A stretch of DNA of 64,000 bases from Symsagittifera roscoffensis (taxonomy: Eukaryota > Xenacoelomorpha > Acoela > Convolutidae). Shown piece after piece: positions 1-13,744 of this stretch. The stretch lies in contig NC_087066.1 of the NCBI RefSeq assembly GCF_963678635.1, forward strand, positions 33,919,301 to 33,983,300, written 5' to 3'. Position numbers and translations under genes: made by a program. Numbering within the stretch: position 1 is the stretch's first letter; the number at the start of each line of letters is the position of its first letter. The notes beneath the pieces are model-generated. The model had not been told where the DNA came from. It searched no databases and worked only from the letters and a program-made list of their open reading frames with translations.

Positions 1-3000
1 GTAAAAATCAAAAGACAAATTTCTGAACATTATTTGAAAGACATATGTAATCTAACACAACAATATGGAATCTATACCATAGAATTCAGCACACCCAATA
101 CAGCCCATCGCAAATATGTAATTCAAACAGACGATATTGAATTAGAATTTTCAAAAGTATTCCTAGAATATATCAAAAGCATACAATGTCACAATTCACA
201 AAGAGCAAACTCCATATACGAAGTTTTTGCAATAATATATAGTTATATATCTATATTAGAAAAAACAGAATTTCAAAGTATCTCACCAACTGAAACATCC
301 AAACATACAAAAGTACGAAATGAAATCGCATTATTTTCAACATTTCTACATTTAATTTTAAAAAAATTTCACTAAAGATGATGTTTCACAACACACTAAA
401 CATGATTTACAAACGATTTTAGCATGGCTCATAATAGATTATTTCACCCACAATTTAGATTTAATTTCACAAGCAAGAAAAAATTTCAGACCTCAAAACA
501 CAAATGACGACACTGCCCTTTCAGAACAATCAGACATTTACATTTATAAATATCTCATCCTACATTTATAAATATCCCACAATCTATCTCAAGTCAAGCA
601 ATAAGTACAATACCTTATCACAGAGATTATGTAAAAGTAAAACCATTAACCAATGATGCAACACCATTAAACTATAATACATTTTTACCTGATACGCGAA
701 ATAACAGTTTAAATTCGACCGCCATACATAATGAAAACCTCAATGGAACTAGAAATCTTACACAACAAGATATTCAAACACCATCACACTTCATAAATGA
801 AGAAATCGTCCAAACAACAACAACTACACAACAAAGTATTTCACCAATACACCCAAATTTGATAACACCAAAAAATACAAATACTTCATTGGCACAAGTA
901 ACCTTAAAATCAACCGTTAAACCTTCGGTTGCTCCAAAATATTCACATATGGATTATCAAACGTATAGACCAATAACAATACCGTCAAAAACACGAAAAC
1001 CATTCACAAGAAACACCTTTGGAGAACACAATTATAATTATGCTCACAAACTAAGAACAAACCAACCTCCCCGAAAAAATACACAAAATTTAAATCACGT
1101 ATGTTCCAATTATTGGAATCTCCCGAAAACATCGACCAATTCAGTAAATTTTCCAGATGATCCACATCCTACACAGGATTATAGTGAAAATTACCCATTC
1201 TCTCAACAAAATAAAAATAACTAATATATACCATATAATACAAACTATTTATCATCTGATGAAGACGACTATCCTTAACCAGATATTTTTGCACCATACA
1301 CTAAAGAATATCGCACACAAAGACCACGACAACCTCAACCATCTCGAAATATAAAAATTTACCCACAAAACCCAACAGATGTACAAAATCCACAACAAAT
1401 GCATATACAAAACCCATTTAACACTCAATCTTTTCAACCAATACAACCACAAAACCCAATGTCAATGAATTGTTATCAACCAACTCAAATGCAAAATGAA
1501 ATACCGCTTCCATGTTACCTTCAGCAACACGAAATAACAAAAAATCAACTTTCAAATTTTTCGCAAATGCCAAATGTCGCAGAATCACTACAGATGACAA
1601 TGAATCCATACCTCATGGGTATATCATCAATAACATCCAATAAACCACTGATGGTATTCACAGGAACAGATCCTGAATATTCTGTAGAAGATTATTTAAA
1701 TGCAGTAACAGCAAATTTAATTTTAAATATAGGACCTGGACCAATTATTACGCCACTGCATCAAAATTGGATACATAGACGCACAGTACTAACACAAACA
1801 ACCCTAGATGGCGCAGCTCAAAAATGGTTTTCAGTATTACCTATAGAAAAAAAATCAGATTGGAAAAGATTCACACAAGAATTTTCAAAAATATTTGACT
1901 CTGAAAGAAACAAACAACACCAAAAAGTTTTATGTAATGAAATTCGCAGATTACCAAATGAAACTATCAAACAATTAGCAGTACGTATCGAAACACTAGT
2001 TGGAAAAGCATATTCACTTAATACACATGACTATAAAAACATAAAAATGACAGAAATTTTAAGGATGACATTAAGGAAAATGGCAAAAAAAAGAGAGCAT
2101 CTCAACCTTCCTCAATTCGAGAAACAGAGTTAGATTTTCGAAAATTAGTAGATAAACTAGAATAAGCCGAAATCACAATGAAACTCGAAGAAACAGAAAA
2201 CCTAAAACTACAATATGTTAATCGAATTGAAACAAACACTACACATATAAATAACATACAGGAATCAGATACAGACTTAAATGAAAAAATCACTGAAATA
2301 CTGAATATCTATGAAAAACATCCAAATTTTAAAGGCAAACCATCCTTCAAAAAATGGTGTAATTATTGCCGACGATACGGACACAGTATCTCCGAATGTA
2401 GACAAAAACAACAATACAATCAAAATAAACCTCAAAAGCATAAAGAACCAAATAAATTGTTCCATCAATACATGAAAAAAGATCAAACCCTACCGAACAA
2501 AAATATATATAGTAATAACAGTTCAGGAAAACCACTTCCGAACAACACCAATTACACAAGAAATCAAACACCATATAACTCAAGTTATAGAGGAAGATCA
2601 CCAGATTGAAGAAATACACGAAATTCTCCACAAAATAATTATAACCGATCAAATAGTCAAAATAACCAAAATAACTATTCAAGATCAAATTCCAATGCAA
2701 CACAATTTGTTTCTGGATCCAGTTTCCAATCAAACCTAAGGAATAGACACTATTCCAATAATCAATCACCAAACTCATCATACAACAGAAATAGAAACTA
2801 TTCACATAATAGAAATAGAAGTTATTCGAACAATCGAAATCAGAATTACCTGAACAATCGATCAAGAAAAAATTCATATAATAGATCAAACTATCAATGA
2901 TGAAATGATAATTACCAAAATAGATCACAAAATATTTCACAAAATCGAAACTCAAGTTACAATAATAGATACAGAAATTATTCCCAGTCACCATATAAGA

Positions 3001-3060
3001 ATAATAACCGCTACCCTGACTCTAGACATCAATACAGAAGTAGTACACCAAAACATCAAA
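1..3060 (+). pseudogene. gag: gag (copy 1), broken
   Basis: This is the Gag region of copy 1, aligned to codons from about 56 onward of the copy 2 gag-pol frame. It keeps the capsid-like part (1399-2133, frame +1) and the nucleocapsid zinc knuckle CNYCRRYGHSISEC (2178-2609), followed by an Asn/Arg/Ser/Tyr-rich tail. Breaks include a frameshift near 357 with a stop at 373-375, a rearranged or deleted stretch near 530-580, stops near 1222 and 1275, a frameshift near 2130, and stops near 2164, 2609 and 2898. Copy 2 is open at all these sites, so they are lesions and not natural ends. No functional Gag can be made from this copy. Confidence 0.85.
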
Positions 3061-5215
3061 GACACATTAATCAAGTGCAAACAAATGAAGAAACAGCTTC
3101 AGACCCTCCAGGTATTGATGACACAGAAAATCACGAAATACAACTAAATCATATACATTGTGAATCATCAGATACAGAGAGTGATACAGAAAATACTATC
3201 TCAGTAAATATGATAACAGTCAAAAACGACTATGAACCTGTCATATTTGAACAACCTTTTACATCACATATATATGAAAATCATTTGGAATTCCTTCACA
3301 ATTACTATATTGGAGCCACCGATACTACACAAACTACACAAAAAGTAAACGAAATAAACACGGTAAATAAACCCGATGAAAAAATTGAAACACAATGCTC
3401 AAACCCAAATCATATTTATCAAAATATACAGAAAGAACAACCCAGAGAAAAAATTTGGACGATACCATTTCTCTTGGAAAGCCCAAGAAACAAAGAATTT
3501 CAACCACCAGATCTTGAAATTGATTTTTTAATTGATTCAGGAGCAGAATCAAATATAATTAATATTCCCACATGGAATGAAATCAAAACATTACATCCAA
3601 AATTAACGCCTCTTGAAACCTCCAGTAAACTAGCAACAGCACAAGGATCAACATTAGTAATTTATGAAAAAATCCAATTATTCCTTCTCCCCACGAGAAC
3701 AATGGAGCAAAACAAAATTTTAAACAGACCGTTTAAACAAACATCTCATATTACAGATATCTAGCACAATATTATTGGCATACCATTTATATCTAAATAT
3801 ATACCAACAATCAACATCTTAAATAGTAAAATACTAATCAAAGACAAGTACACAAAAACAAAAAATACAGCTCTAACATTTTTTCAAAGATTAAACAAAC
3901 AATCACCATTCTTCTCAAAATTTTATCCCATCTATAATCAACAACGGAAACACCTGAAACCATTACCAGGAAATATATATAATTTTTCAATAAAACAAGT
4001 TCACCAGCATGATAAAAGTCAAAATAAACAACAACTTTTTATGTCAGACTTTGAATTTAAACCTTTTCACAAATTTTTCAAAATCACGATCTCATCTATT
4101 AAATATTTGAAAAACACGAATTCCGACATCATTTCGTTACACGTGTAAAACAATACACCACATCAAGTAACATTACCCTTAGGACTTTTAGGATATTGTG
4201 AAACAAACGCTACAATCTCACCCATACATGAAGTAGCCTACCGCGTTAATAATATACTCCAATTATTTGATATTTGTCAATCCACAATTCTTGACGAAGA
4301 ATTGTCCATAAATAACATCGTAAGTAATGAAAAGAGAAACACAGATTACTTCGCAAAAACACCATATTTTAAACCAACATTCAATATAACAAATTACACA
4401 AAAGAACAACAAAATTTTTTAACAATGTTTAATTTTGAACATTCACAAATTACACAAATCGAATTTGATAAATTAGCAAAGCAACTGTTAAAATATTCAA
4501 CAGTCTACGCAACATCAAAATTTGACGTTGAAAAAATCAGTTCATCATTACATCTCCCGTTAAAACCCGACGCAGTTTTCAAAAAACAAAGAGCCAGTAA
4601 AGTACCAATTCACTTACACGACAAAGTAAATAGATTACTTGACATCTTAGATCAATACAAAATTTTTTCGCCAGTAAATAAGGAAGAACAACCAAAAGGT
4701 AACACTTTTATCAACCCTGTTATCATTCTAGCAAAAGGCGAATCACTGAAAATAGTTTTAGACGATAGATATCTTAATTCACTAATTGATGAATCAAAAT
4801 GCAATTGGCCTATTGAACCAATACAAGTTATCTTAACAAAGATAAATGGAAAATACTTTACAACCGCAGATATGAATAGTGCATACAATCAAATGCCACT
4901 AGATGAACAATCACAACGTTTAACACAATTTGTTATTGGAAATCAACAATATGAATTTAACCGCTTATTCTATGGAATATCCATAGGACCAGCAGCTTTT
5001 TCAGCTTTTATGAGTAAAATTTTCAGACCACTAATACTCAAGAAAAACGCAATCACCTATTTAGACGATGTTTTTATGCAATCACAAACTAAAGAAGAAA
5101 TGTTTACAGTTTTAGTACACTATCATAAAATACTTCAAAACGAAAATCTGAAGGCCGCTCCCGATAAGTCACACTTCTTTCTAACACGAGTTAAATTTTT
5201 AGGACATTTTAAAAT
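3061..5215 (+). pseudogene. pol: protease and reverse transcriptase (copy 1), broken
   Basis: Frame 0 carries the aspartic protease motif LIDSGAESNI (within 3075-3764), followed by a stop at 3762-3764 where copy 2 is open, and another in-frame stop near 4147. The RT palm is open from 4302 to 5243, with ADMNSAYNQMPL and the catalytic YLDDVF intact. Similarity to copy 2 ends at about 5210; a short filler follows and the sequence resumes inside the integrase region at about 5236. The connection and RNase H domains are therefore missing. RT positions around 4870-5090 differ less from copy 2 than the rest, partly because of amino-acid constraint. Confidence 0.85.
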
Positions 5216-5235
5216 TAGGATAAAATTACTGTTGA

Positions 5236-6109
5236 ACTCTTGAAACAATATCAAAACCTCGATTCAGTAATAAGACAATTAAAATCATGGCACAAATACA
5301 AAACTAAGCCCGTAAAAGCAGATACCACAATTTTTGGAAATAAAACACTCCTCCGATATTTCCGAAAATTTAATAACACAGCAATTAATGAAAATACAGA
5401 TCTTTTAGAATATCAATTAAATGATTCGAAAGTTCTCTGTCTTCCTTTAAGTATGATATTAATAGCTTTTAACATCTCACATACACAAAATACTAAAAGA
5501 CACTCCGGATCAGAGAAAACATACTCAAACTTTACACAAAGTTTTTATTTCCCAAAAGCACCAATTTGGATAAAAGTATTATGCAATGACTGTATAGTTT
5601 GTCAACTAAATAAACCTTAACCAAATCGAAAACAAATATTACAAAAACAAGATTTCAAAGGACAAAGTTTATATTTTAACCTTCGCATTTCATTTGATAC
5701 AAAAGGACCCATTTCACCATCCTCAGAAGGAAACTCCTACAATATGGTAATTGTTGACGCATTTACAAATTATGTAGCACTCAACCCGGTACCACATTGT
5801 AATGCTTATTATGCTTACACGACACTTTATGAACACTGGATAGCTAAATTCGAATTACCCGAAATCTTAGTTACAGACAACGGTACAGAATTCATAAATA
5901 ATGAAATCATAACACTATGCCACTTATATAACATTAAACATAAACCACGTACATCTAATGCACCTTGGACAAACGGTTTAGTCGAAGGTATGAACCGTTC
6001 ACTACAAGAACATCTTAGATGTATCATAAATGGAAATGATACAAGATACACAGAATGGTCAGCAGATCTAAAATTATTTCCCTTAGCATATAATTCATAT
6101 CGCCCCAAA
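5236..6109 (+). pseudogene. pol: integrase (copy 1), broken and 3'-deleted
   Basis: Frame +2 holds the HHCC zinc-binding region (SHTQNTKRHSGSEKTY and CNDCIVC) in 5240-5620. A TAA at 5618-5620 stands where copy 2 has a Tyr codon. The catalytic core follows (DTKGP, LVTDNGTEF, GLVEGMNRSLQ), that is D, D and E of a DD35E integrase. After the codons for LFPLAYNS the sequence jumps to a segment matching copy 2 near 36880, so the C-terminal GPY/F region and the pol-ORF A spacer are deleted. Confidence 0.85.
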
Positions 6110-6145
6110 CAACAAAAAATATTCGACCAAGAAACCATTTCTTAA

Positions 6146-6385
6146 ATGCTCTTCTCTCAATCAGTCAATATCTTTAAAAATACAATTTTCAACATTTTCA
6201 TAAACTTTTTCACAATACTTAAACTTTTATTCGTATTTCTATTTGATGTCTTTGAAGCTTTTATAATAATTTTAATCATTTTTTGCAACATTTTTTAAAT
6301 TTTCTACTCCCTATTTGAAATATATCTCCAACTTTCCATAATCATTGACCATATTCACAGGTACGATAACCCAAAGTTTATTTAA
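6146..6385 (+). pseudogene. ORF A (small hydrophobic protein), copy 1, nonsense-interrupted
   Basis: This is the counterpart of the 76-codon membrane protein at 36921-37151. It starts MLFSQSV as in copy 2 and keeps the long Ile/Leu/Phe run, but codon TAA at 6296-6298 interrupts it where copy 2 is open. Its natural stop (TAA, 6383-6385) directly abuts the ORF B start. The conserved start and hydrophobic character in both copies argue that ORF A was a real protein in the ancestor. Confidence 0.6.
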
Positions 6386-6574
6386 ATGATACGAACAAAT
6401 TTTAGTAGAACAGATATTTTTTTACTATTTGTAATTTTTATAACATTTTTATCATCCCTAATATTGACAATGTGCAAATGTATAAAAAAGGCAATAATCA
6501 CATTCGCTTTATCAACAATCCTTTTAATTCTTTTCATTGAAGAATACTACAATGAACATAAATTTTTCCAATAG
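6386..6574 (+). CDS. ORF B, 62-aa two-pass membrane protein (copy 1)
   Basis: This protein has the same length (62 aa) and start (MIRT.FSRTDIFLLF) as ORF B of copy 2, with few substitutions, even though the rest of copy 1 is decayed. Two hydrophobic segments (about residues 11-28 and 37-51) flank a short loop CKCIKK rich in Cys and Lys, which suggests a helical hairpin. The tail is charged (EEYYNEHK). In this copy ORF C lies in the same frame directly after the TAG at 6572-6574. The function is unknown. Size and topology recall viral ion-channel proteins, but that is an analogy only. Confidence 0.55.
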   Translation: MIRTNFSRTDIFLLFVIFITFLSSLILTMCKCIKKAIITFALSTILLILFIEEYYNEHKFFQ

Positions 6575-7708
6575 AAAAAATCAATCAAAATACTTTCAAA
6601 AATTGGTAACCAACAATCAGAGAATCAGTCCTCACCGACATCATCCCAAGAAAACCCGACAATACCTACAACAGCCCAAAACCCCTCACAAATTTCTTTC
6701 CAAGATAACCCATACACTTTTGAAGAACGACACGCTCGCTTATCCGAACCATTAGAACCAATTCAGCGACAGGCACCCCTAAGTGAACCAACATATAACT
6801 TGTACCCAACATTACCACAAGAATTAAGTAGAATAAGAAACATTAGTCAAAACCAAAATACAGTTGAAATAAATAGACAAATAATACATCCACGACGAAA
6901 TATAAATTTTCAAACCCCCCGAGTTCATTTTGACATACCCCAATCACCAACACCAATTACTCCAGAAAACCCAAATAGTACATTACCAGAAACTCCCCCA
7001 CTCCTTTCACAACGTAGCACCTCAAGTATACCCTCAGATTACTTAGGTTCAACACCGACATCTGAACAAATACGTGAAAATCCCTTTAACCCCCCCAATC
7101 TCACAGCACGACTACCATATTGGACAATGCACTCATTTACACAAGGTGAACCAAACTTAGTAAACGACCCAATAGATAATTCTACGGATACAACAACATC
7201 ATCATCACTACCAGAAACATTATCGCTACCATCAACACCATCATTAAGCCAAATTTCACCGACACCTTTCCGTTTAAATTTTCCAAATAACCTCGACGCT
7301 AGATATTGAGAACAATCATCAACAAATATCCCTTTAAGATTAGATTGGAATACATTCACAGCACCCCCACCATTATTTGGACAACATCAAGAAAGTAACC
7401 GACTCCACAGTTGGGCACTCAATAGACTACATTATAGACAAGATATCCACGAAGACATTCGTGAACATAACATCCAAATACTCCAACAAAATAGTCTCCA
7501 ATTAAAATTCGAAATCACGATTAAATTAAATAATATTGTTCAACATCCTTACCCATTAAACCCACCCAATATAACAGCTCAATCGCTACCACCACCATTT
7601 ATAACAACTGAATTGATATATAAGTACGACAGATATACCAAAAAGACAATTGGTTACATCACATTTTATAACCCATACTCAGGATTATCATACACATGTA
7701 TATTCTAA
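6575..7708 (+). pseudogene. ORF C (copy 1), no start codon at its 5' end, one nonsense codon
   Basis: This reading frame stays open from the ORF B stop to 7708 except for TGA at 7307-7309, where copy 2 has CGA (Arg). The N-terminal two thirds is Pro/Ser/Thr/Gln-rich and looks disordered. The last ~130 codons are better conserved and contain W, Y and hydrophobic positions (for example LDWNTFTAPPPLFGQHQES). The in-frame ATG at 6800 is a Leu codon in copy 2, so it is not a conserved start. The end overlaps the env start (ATG at 7696) by 13 nt, as in copy 2. I do not recognise the protein family. Confidence 0.6.
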
Positions 7709-10331
7709 AAATATTAGTATTTCAACACGTCTTTTTTCTAATATTTTCCAATCAGATCACAAATCCTTCTCCTCGCACAAGACTCCAGGATTTATTAGTA
7801 ACACACTACGATTGTGAAGAAAACGAACAAAAAAACAAAAAAAAACAAAAAACACTACATAAATATGCAATAAGTCAAGTATCACAATGCGAAAAAGAAC
7901 CACAAGCTATCGAAACTACAAATGTAATAGCAACACTGTATTCAAAAGCCCAAGCAACAACAGTCGCAGGATATAAGTTTACAGCAACATTTTCCGAAAA
8001 GAAAGTACATTGTTCACAAGTTTCAAACGGAAATAAAAACCGACTTGATCACGAATCATTCTACCAAAGTAATATAGAACGACTTCTTCATTTAAATCCC
8101 GATGATTATAAAAACGAACTACTCAGACTAAACATCACAAGAAATAAAAACACGGACAGAAAAATAGTAAATTTTCAAGTCTTTGCCGATTCTGTACATC
8201 AAGCAGAACTTGAAAGATATCAAGGACATATAAAACTAGATGAAAAATACCCATACAACGGCGCACACGGAAGATTAACTGATGACGTACATGATAAACA
8301 CTGGATACCACACATTGGAATAAATAACCCCTCAAACTGCAAAGCTACACAAAAAATAAAGGATATCAAGAAATAATGGTTTTCGATTGGAAAATACAAC
8401 TCGAAAAAGTACAACTCACACGAGATTTATCAGATAACACAATGATCTATCAAGGAATTAGACTACCTTGCAAAAATGATCAAGGTTATTGTGACCCTAC
8501 AACATGGACACAAGCAACAATTGTTTGGTTTCCCGAAGATACATGCACAACATTTCAAGTAGCGAAAATACACGCTCGAATGATAAAATTTCACGAAAAA
8601 TATTTTATAGAATGAAATCCGTACGAACAAGTAAATCCATCCCGAAAACAAAGTACTGATTTTAGAAATATCCATAATATAGAAAATAAATTAACACGTT
8701 TCCAAATCTATCAAGAAACAGAAATTGCATGCAAATACAGAAACCCACTTTACAAAACACAATATTCTGAAATACTAGTTGAATACGAAAAAGGTTTCGA
8801 CATGAACACTGGAAAAATAAAATTTGACCCTTATGCCACAGGTCACCCTCTAAACGAAGGAACAGCATACATACCACTTAATTTTCAAAAAAGCACAGGT
8901 CAACCTGGTGGAAAACTAAAGCCACATGACAGTAGAAGCACACGTTTTCAAGAACTATCACTAATGAATACTACATATTTCGGTAATATCCACTATGATA
9001 TTCATTTAGATATGAAACTAGATTATACAATTAGCCGAATTTTTCAAGAAATGTCACTCTCCGAATTAGAAACACTACACCAACTATGCGAATTAGAACG
9101 AACACAAATATTACAATCACTTGCACTAGCAGTATTAAAAATACCCTATGCAGGATACTTATTATCTGGAAATAGATCAAATTTTTTAGACTATGAAGGA
9201 AACATCTTATGGTTTTATACTTGTACTAAAAAAGTATCACCACTATACGTTTTTGAAGATAAAAGTTGTTATAAAAGAATCCCTATATTCTATAAAAATA
9301 AAGTACATTTGGTTGACACACTTTCAAGACGAACATATTTCTGGGATACCGCAGTCCCATGTGGATCAGAAAATAGCCACAATGTAGTACAATTGAATCC
9401 TGATGAAGATAAATACTATCTCTTTACTCCATACCCTACATTAATGCAATCACTCAAAAAATTTTCACCCGAAAGCATCAGAGCTATTGCTCGTAACCAA
9501 AATATTGATTTACAATCAATTGGAACATATTCTAAATCAGATATCCAACACCACATTAGAACACAACAATTCCAAGAATTATTAACACAAATGGACACTA
9601 TTCAAAGACAGTCAATTGATCAAAATTTAAGAAAACTTGCCAAAACCGCAGGATTTGCAGATATTTATACACAAGATTATAGCGGATATTTTAAAGGCAT
9701 TAAAGATTATATATATCTAAACGGTGAAAAATACAGACCACAAGGTATTTCACCTATAAATATTTTCAATTTTGTCACCCTTAAAAATGAAATTCTAGAT
9801 TTTCTAGGATGGCCCTATTACATCTTAGAAAATTTAACTATCCTATACGCAATGTTTAACTTTGTAGGATTTCTTTTCTCACTCTTAAAAGGAATCTATA
9901 ACACATGCGCTATACACACACAAGTAAAGAGACAAGCAAGTGTAGCACGCATACTGTTCGCAGGATTTTTTGGAATTTTTTCATCATCAATAAACAAAAT
10001 ACTTCTAGACGCACAAATAAAAGAATATAACACAAAAATAGCGACAAGACAGAACACTTATGACGAAGAAAATAATAATATAGAAGTAACACCTACCGCA
10101 CCACAGTTACCACCCCTACCACAAAACCATCCATTATCATTAGTTCCCCGCAGTTTTCGAAACCTAGCAATCACACATAATCCAAATTTTAGACCAAATA
10201 CAACACAAAGTCCCATCCAACACATAATGACACATCCTTCACAAGATGATAATACATACGAACAAATTCTAGAACAACCCCATACCACCACTTTTCAGTC
10301 TCAAAATAATCATTTTTTTAGCCCACGATGA
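7696..10331 (+). pseudogene. env: Env-like glycoprotein (copy 1), frameshifted and nonsense-mutated
   Basis: This is the counterpart of the 872-codon glycoprotein at 38466-41084. The signal peptide and N-terminal YDC region are present. A one-base loss near 8343 relative to copy 2 shifts the frame and ends the first segment at 8376. The second frame (8376 on) meets TGA at 8613-8615, then stays open from 8802 to 10331 with the membrane-spanning region and cytoplasmic tail. Bases 8956-9263 are identical to copy 2 although both sides differ at roughly one base in six. The stop forms an ATGA overlap with ORF D at 10328. Confidence 0.85.
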
Positions 10332-12138
10332 GCCGACAACTTGGATCCCTACACCGCTCAAATTCGAACCCAGCCAACCTCCAAACTCCAATCCCAATAA
10401 TCCCACTTTTTGCTTTCCCACCACCCGATTTTCCAATTATTAATATACCATCAAGCACGAATTCGGATACTAACTCAGATTTTTTAGTTTTATACTCTAT
10501 CTTACAACTTAATAACCCTAATATAGAAACCCCTGACGAATTCGCAGATTCCGAACCATCTCCATCAAATAATTTTCAGACCAACTCCTAAGTTTTTTCA
10601 AAATCCCTTTTTCAACCAATCCCGACAAATAATTCACTCCCATCCGTTTCCACTCCTTCTTATGCTTCGCAAGTGACCCCAACCTATTCCCCACTTCATT
10701 CAGACCGATCATATAATAATTCTCCAGATGCCCCCCAAATTTCCCAGGAACTCGATAATTTTATTACCCTACAACAACAGTTAATACACCCTAACACGCT
10801 CACAATACATCAACTTTCATCCACAATAGAATCCTCAAACCCATCTACTCCTACAACCTCCTCAGCTTACACTGCATCATTAGCACAATCATCCACATCC
10901 ACCGAAACACCTAGTAGCACTAACCGAGCTTATCGCACTTTTAAAAGAAAATTCCCGAATCATCCATTCCCGACCAAACCAGGAACAGCCTGCGAATATA
11001 ATAATCACCCACAACACACCAACACGAAAGATTTTCTAGCAATCACTTTACCCTCATTTCCACAATATACATTAAACACACCTAACGACACTAATGACAC
11101 ACGAAGTTTCGTAGATGAACATGTTTTAATGCCCACACTTCATTGGACAGCTTATTATCATTTTACTAACCCCCTTTGCCTACCACTATCTAGTACTCAT
11201 GACGACATAGAAAAGAACAAAAATATGTTATTTAGACTCACCGCAACACTAACACCTAGAAAATTTTTTTATGTAGCATATAAAAAATTACTAAAAACAT
11301 TCACTGCACCCCGAGCTAACGAATTTACAATAGAATATTACGACCATAATATCATCCGAACTAATCAAGACCAATTTTTAGATGAAGATCGCTTCGCTAA
11401 CCCACAATTAACCGTAAAATTTTTCATCAAAACATCATATGTATTAACACTTAATATTTTCGATAGAATATATGATCACATCATTTCTGAAGCACTAAAT
11501 GATATTCAAGCTTACGAAAGTTTCACAGACAAATTTCAGTTATTTTCACTAACCTTTCACTTCCTTGCACCACATGAACGCGATTTGCACTGTTCTCACG
11601 ATATTATGTTACGCACTAAACAAACTCGCACATATACATACTATCGTTTCATACAAAATCGTTTTGATTTGCCTACCCCATCAAGACAACCACACCATCG
11701 TTTTCAGTTTTTTAACTCAAAATACACATCACAATTTTTCCTTAATTTCACTTATTGCATCAAAGATATTAACCTCCACGGCATCCTCCGCAATTATGAC
11801 CCAGTAACACAAATGTATATATTTTGTCCTATCACGAAGACCTTTAACGCAGAAGAATCCAGACCCTTCCTTATCCCGCATGAATTTATCCAGCCTATAG
11901 AAAAACCAATATTAGAATTCATTCACAATACTAAATATAATCACAAAATATATAACCTCATTCAAAACACACCTTACGAGTTTGCAGTAGGCACCGAAGA
12001 ACTAAAAATCATTAAAGTACTTCAATTGCTTCGCCACTGCTCCAAACTAAAAACATCATTCGCATACTAGCCAATTTACTAACAACATCAGATATGATAC
12101 ACGACATCTTCCCCCACGGCTTTTTCCCAGATGATTAA
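10328..12138 (+). pseudogene. ORF D (copy 1), broken
   Basis: This is the counterpart of the 601-codon ORF at 41081-42886. It starts MSRQLGSLHRSNS at an ATGA overlap with env. A TAA at 10589-10591 stops it in the disordered N-terminal part. The same frame is open again through 12070, and a single-base loss near 12035 relative to copy 2 breaks the C-terminus. The natural stop would be TAA at 12136-12138, three bases before a splice donor. The C-terminal ~370 codons keep most amino acids of copy 2 with mainly silent changes. Confidence 0.75.
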
Positions 12139-12141
12139 CAG

Positions 12142-12226
12142 GTAAGTATAATTTAAAATACTCTTCACTAATAAATTTAAAATTAGTACTAACCATTTTC
12201 TATCAATGTTTGATTTATATTTCTAG
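12142..12226 (+). other. Intron just after the ORF D stop (copy 1)
   Basis: The sequence after the stop codon reads CAG|GTAAGTATAA, a near-perfect 5' splice site. A TACTAAC branch-point match lies at 12187-12193 and a pyrimidine-rich stretch ends TTTCTAG at 12226. The length is 85 nt. Copy 2 has the same donor and acceptor at matching places (42890-42975, 86 nt). Because the intron begins 3 nt after the stop it does not change the ORF D protein. Splicing is inferred from consensus only. Confidence 0.55.
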
Positions 12227-13744
12227 TCTTCACACCACGATCACCTACAAAAACAGAAAATAAAAATAAAAATACAAACTTGTTAAAATTCTTCTAAAAT
12301 TTATTAATATCTTGCACTAAATAATGTAATAAAATTCATACCAAATGTAGTAAATTAATCTTTAAATTATTTCCCCATGAAGCAGTAAAATTAAATACGA
12401 TGAAAATTTATAAGTTTGAAGTTTCCCCAAAACGCAGTAAAATTGAAATTCTATGCAATAAATTGATAAAATGAGCAAGCAGTACTAAACTTTTTAATAT
12501 TTTCATTCAATCGCACAAGAATTCTATCCACACTCGCACAGCTCGCCCACGAAGAATTGTTTAAATAATGATTTTAAGTTTTAAGTTTTCACACTCAACA
12601 ACTCTAACAAACGATAACAAGTTTCCAACTTTCCGTTAACCCGGTTGGAAAGGAGTTATATACTAAGCAAAACTAACCAACGCAGCTTACTAAACACCAC
12701 AAATCATAAAATAACAGCATGACTAAGAAAAGAAGACCAACGGTACCCAAACCGGATTACCCCAGTTTAAAACTGGATAATTTATTCTTTTGAAGACTAT
12801 TATAAAGTCTAAGAAAGAAATAATAAAACACAAAAAAGTCGCAAGACAAACCCATAACAAAAACAATTAGATTTTTGAAAAAAGGACAAAACCAAAGTAA
12901 CATAAGAAAGACCAACATAAACCCAACATAAAACGTTATCACGTAACAGGACCTCTCAAAGAAACGGCACGAAATCATACTCCCACTCCTGGCCTAAGCC
13001 ACCAGAGAGGACGTCCTGAGCATGCTCTATAGCCGGCCTAACCCACCGCGCTACATCCACGCTTTGTGACAACACTTCTATTTTTAATAAGAGGTACTCA
13101 AGGGTGAGTAACTCTTCAAAACAATCGAACTAAAACAAAATGCTTTTGTGAAAACAACTAACTAAATTCATGATTAAAAACCGAACTATTATGATTTTAT
13201 AAAATGTAAATCATACTTTGCAGTATATAGATCAACACACAACAACAAAGACGAACATCCAAAGATTAGACGATCCCATCACACTCGAATAAAGAATGGC
13301 TAATCACAACCGATATGCCGTCCACAATCAGAACTCAAAGGATTTAGAGTACGACTTGACTTCGCAGAAAAGGACTTCATTGAACTAGACCAATGACCAC
13401 CTCGATGTTCAAGTATACGTACAGATCCGAGTTACGAGGCATCCCTTCCACACACGATCTCCACGCCATTCCCAGACGAGGTTGAACACAAAACAAGTTC
13501 TCTACAGAATACAGGAAAACCCGTCATAGCAAATCATTTTGAAATCAGATTGATTTCATTGGGGATCACAGTCGTTGTCACAAGACGACACAACGATTGT
13601 ATGTCCCTAACTCCAGCGTCCTGGAACTTCCTTAACAAGAGGAACCGGACAAGAATATGGTGTTTGCCAAATACCAACATTCATCATCCATCCTTTGAAT
13701 TACAGAAAGATAATTCTAAAAAAACTCTGTAAAACCCGGATGGG
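12227..13744 (+). other. Long 3' non-coding region of copy 1
   Basis: I find no convincing coding region here. It holds GCAGTAAA-type motifs (about 12345-12480), two small hairpins (12762-12810), a short strongly conserved block around 13011-13070, a 101-bp block identical to copy 2 (13332-13432), and a purine run GGATGGG just before the LTR. The same order is present in copy 2 at 42976-44491, so the region belongs to the element and is not later insertion. Confidence 0.6.
12762..12810 (+). other. Pair of small conserved hairpins in the 3' region (copy 1)
   Basis: The palindrome CCAGTTTAAAACTGG occupies 12762-12776. AGACT and AGTCT (12794-12798, 12806-12810) flank a 7-nt loop. Both hairpins recur in copy 2 at 43514-43528 and 43546-43562, with loop changes only (ATTATAA versus ATTACAA). 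Conserved stems with a varying loop fit an RNA structure. Confidence 0.4.

Noticed and set aside
2347-2994. Long minus-strand open frame (215 codons) inside gag of copy 1
   Set aside because: It is a mirror of the Asn/Arg/Ser/Tyr-rich Gag tract; similar shadow frames appear in copy 2 and have no independent conservation.
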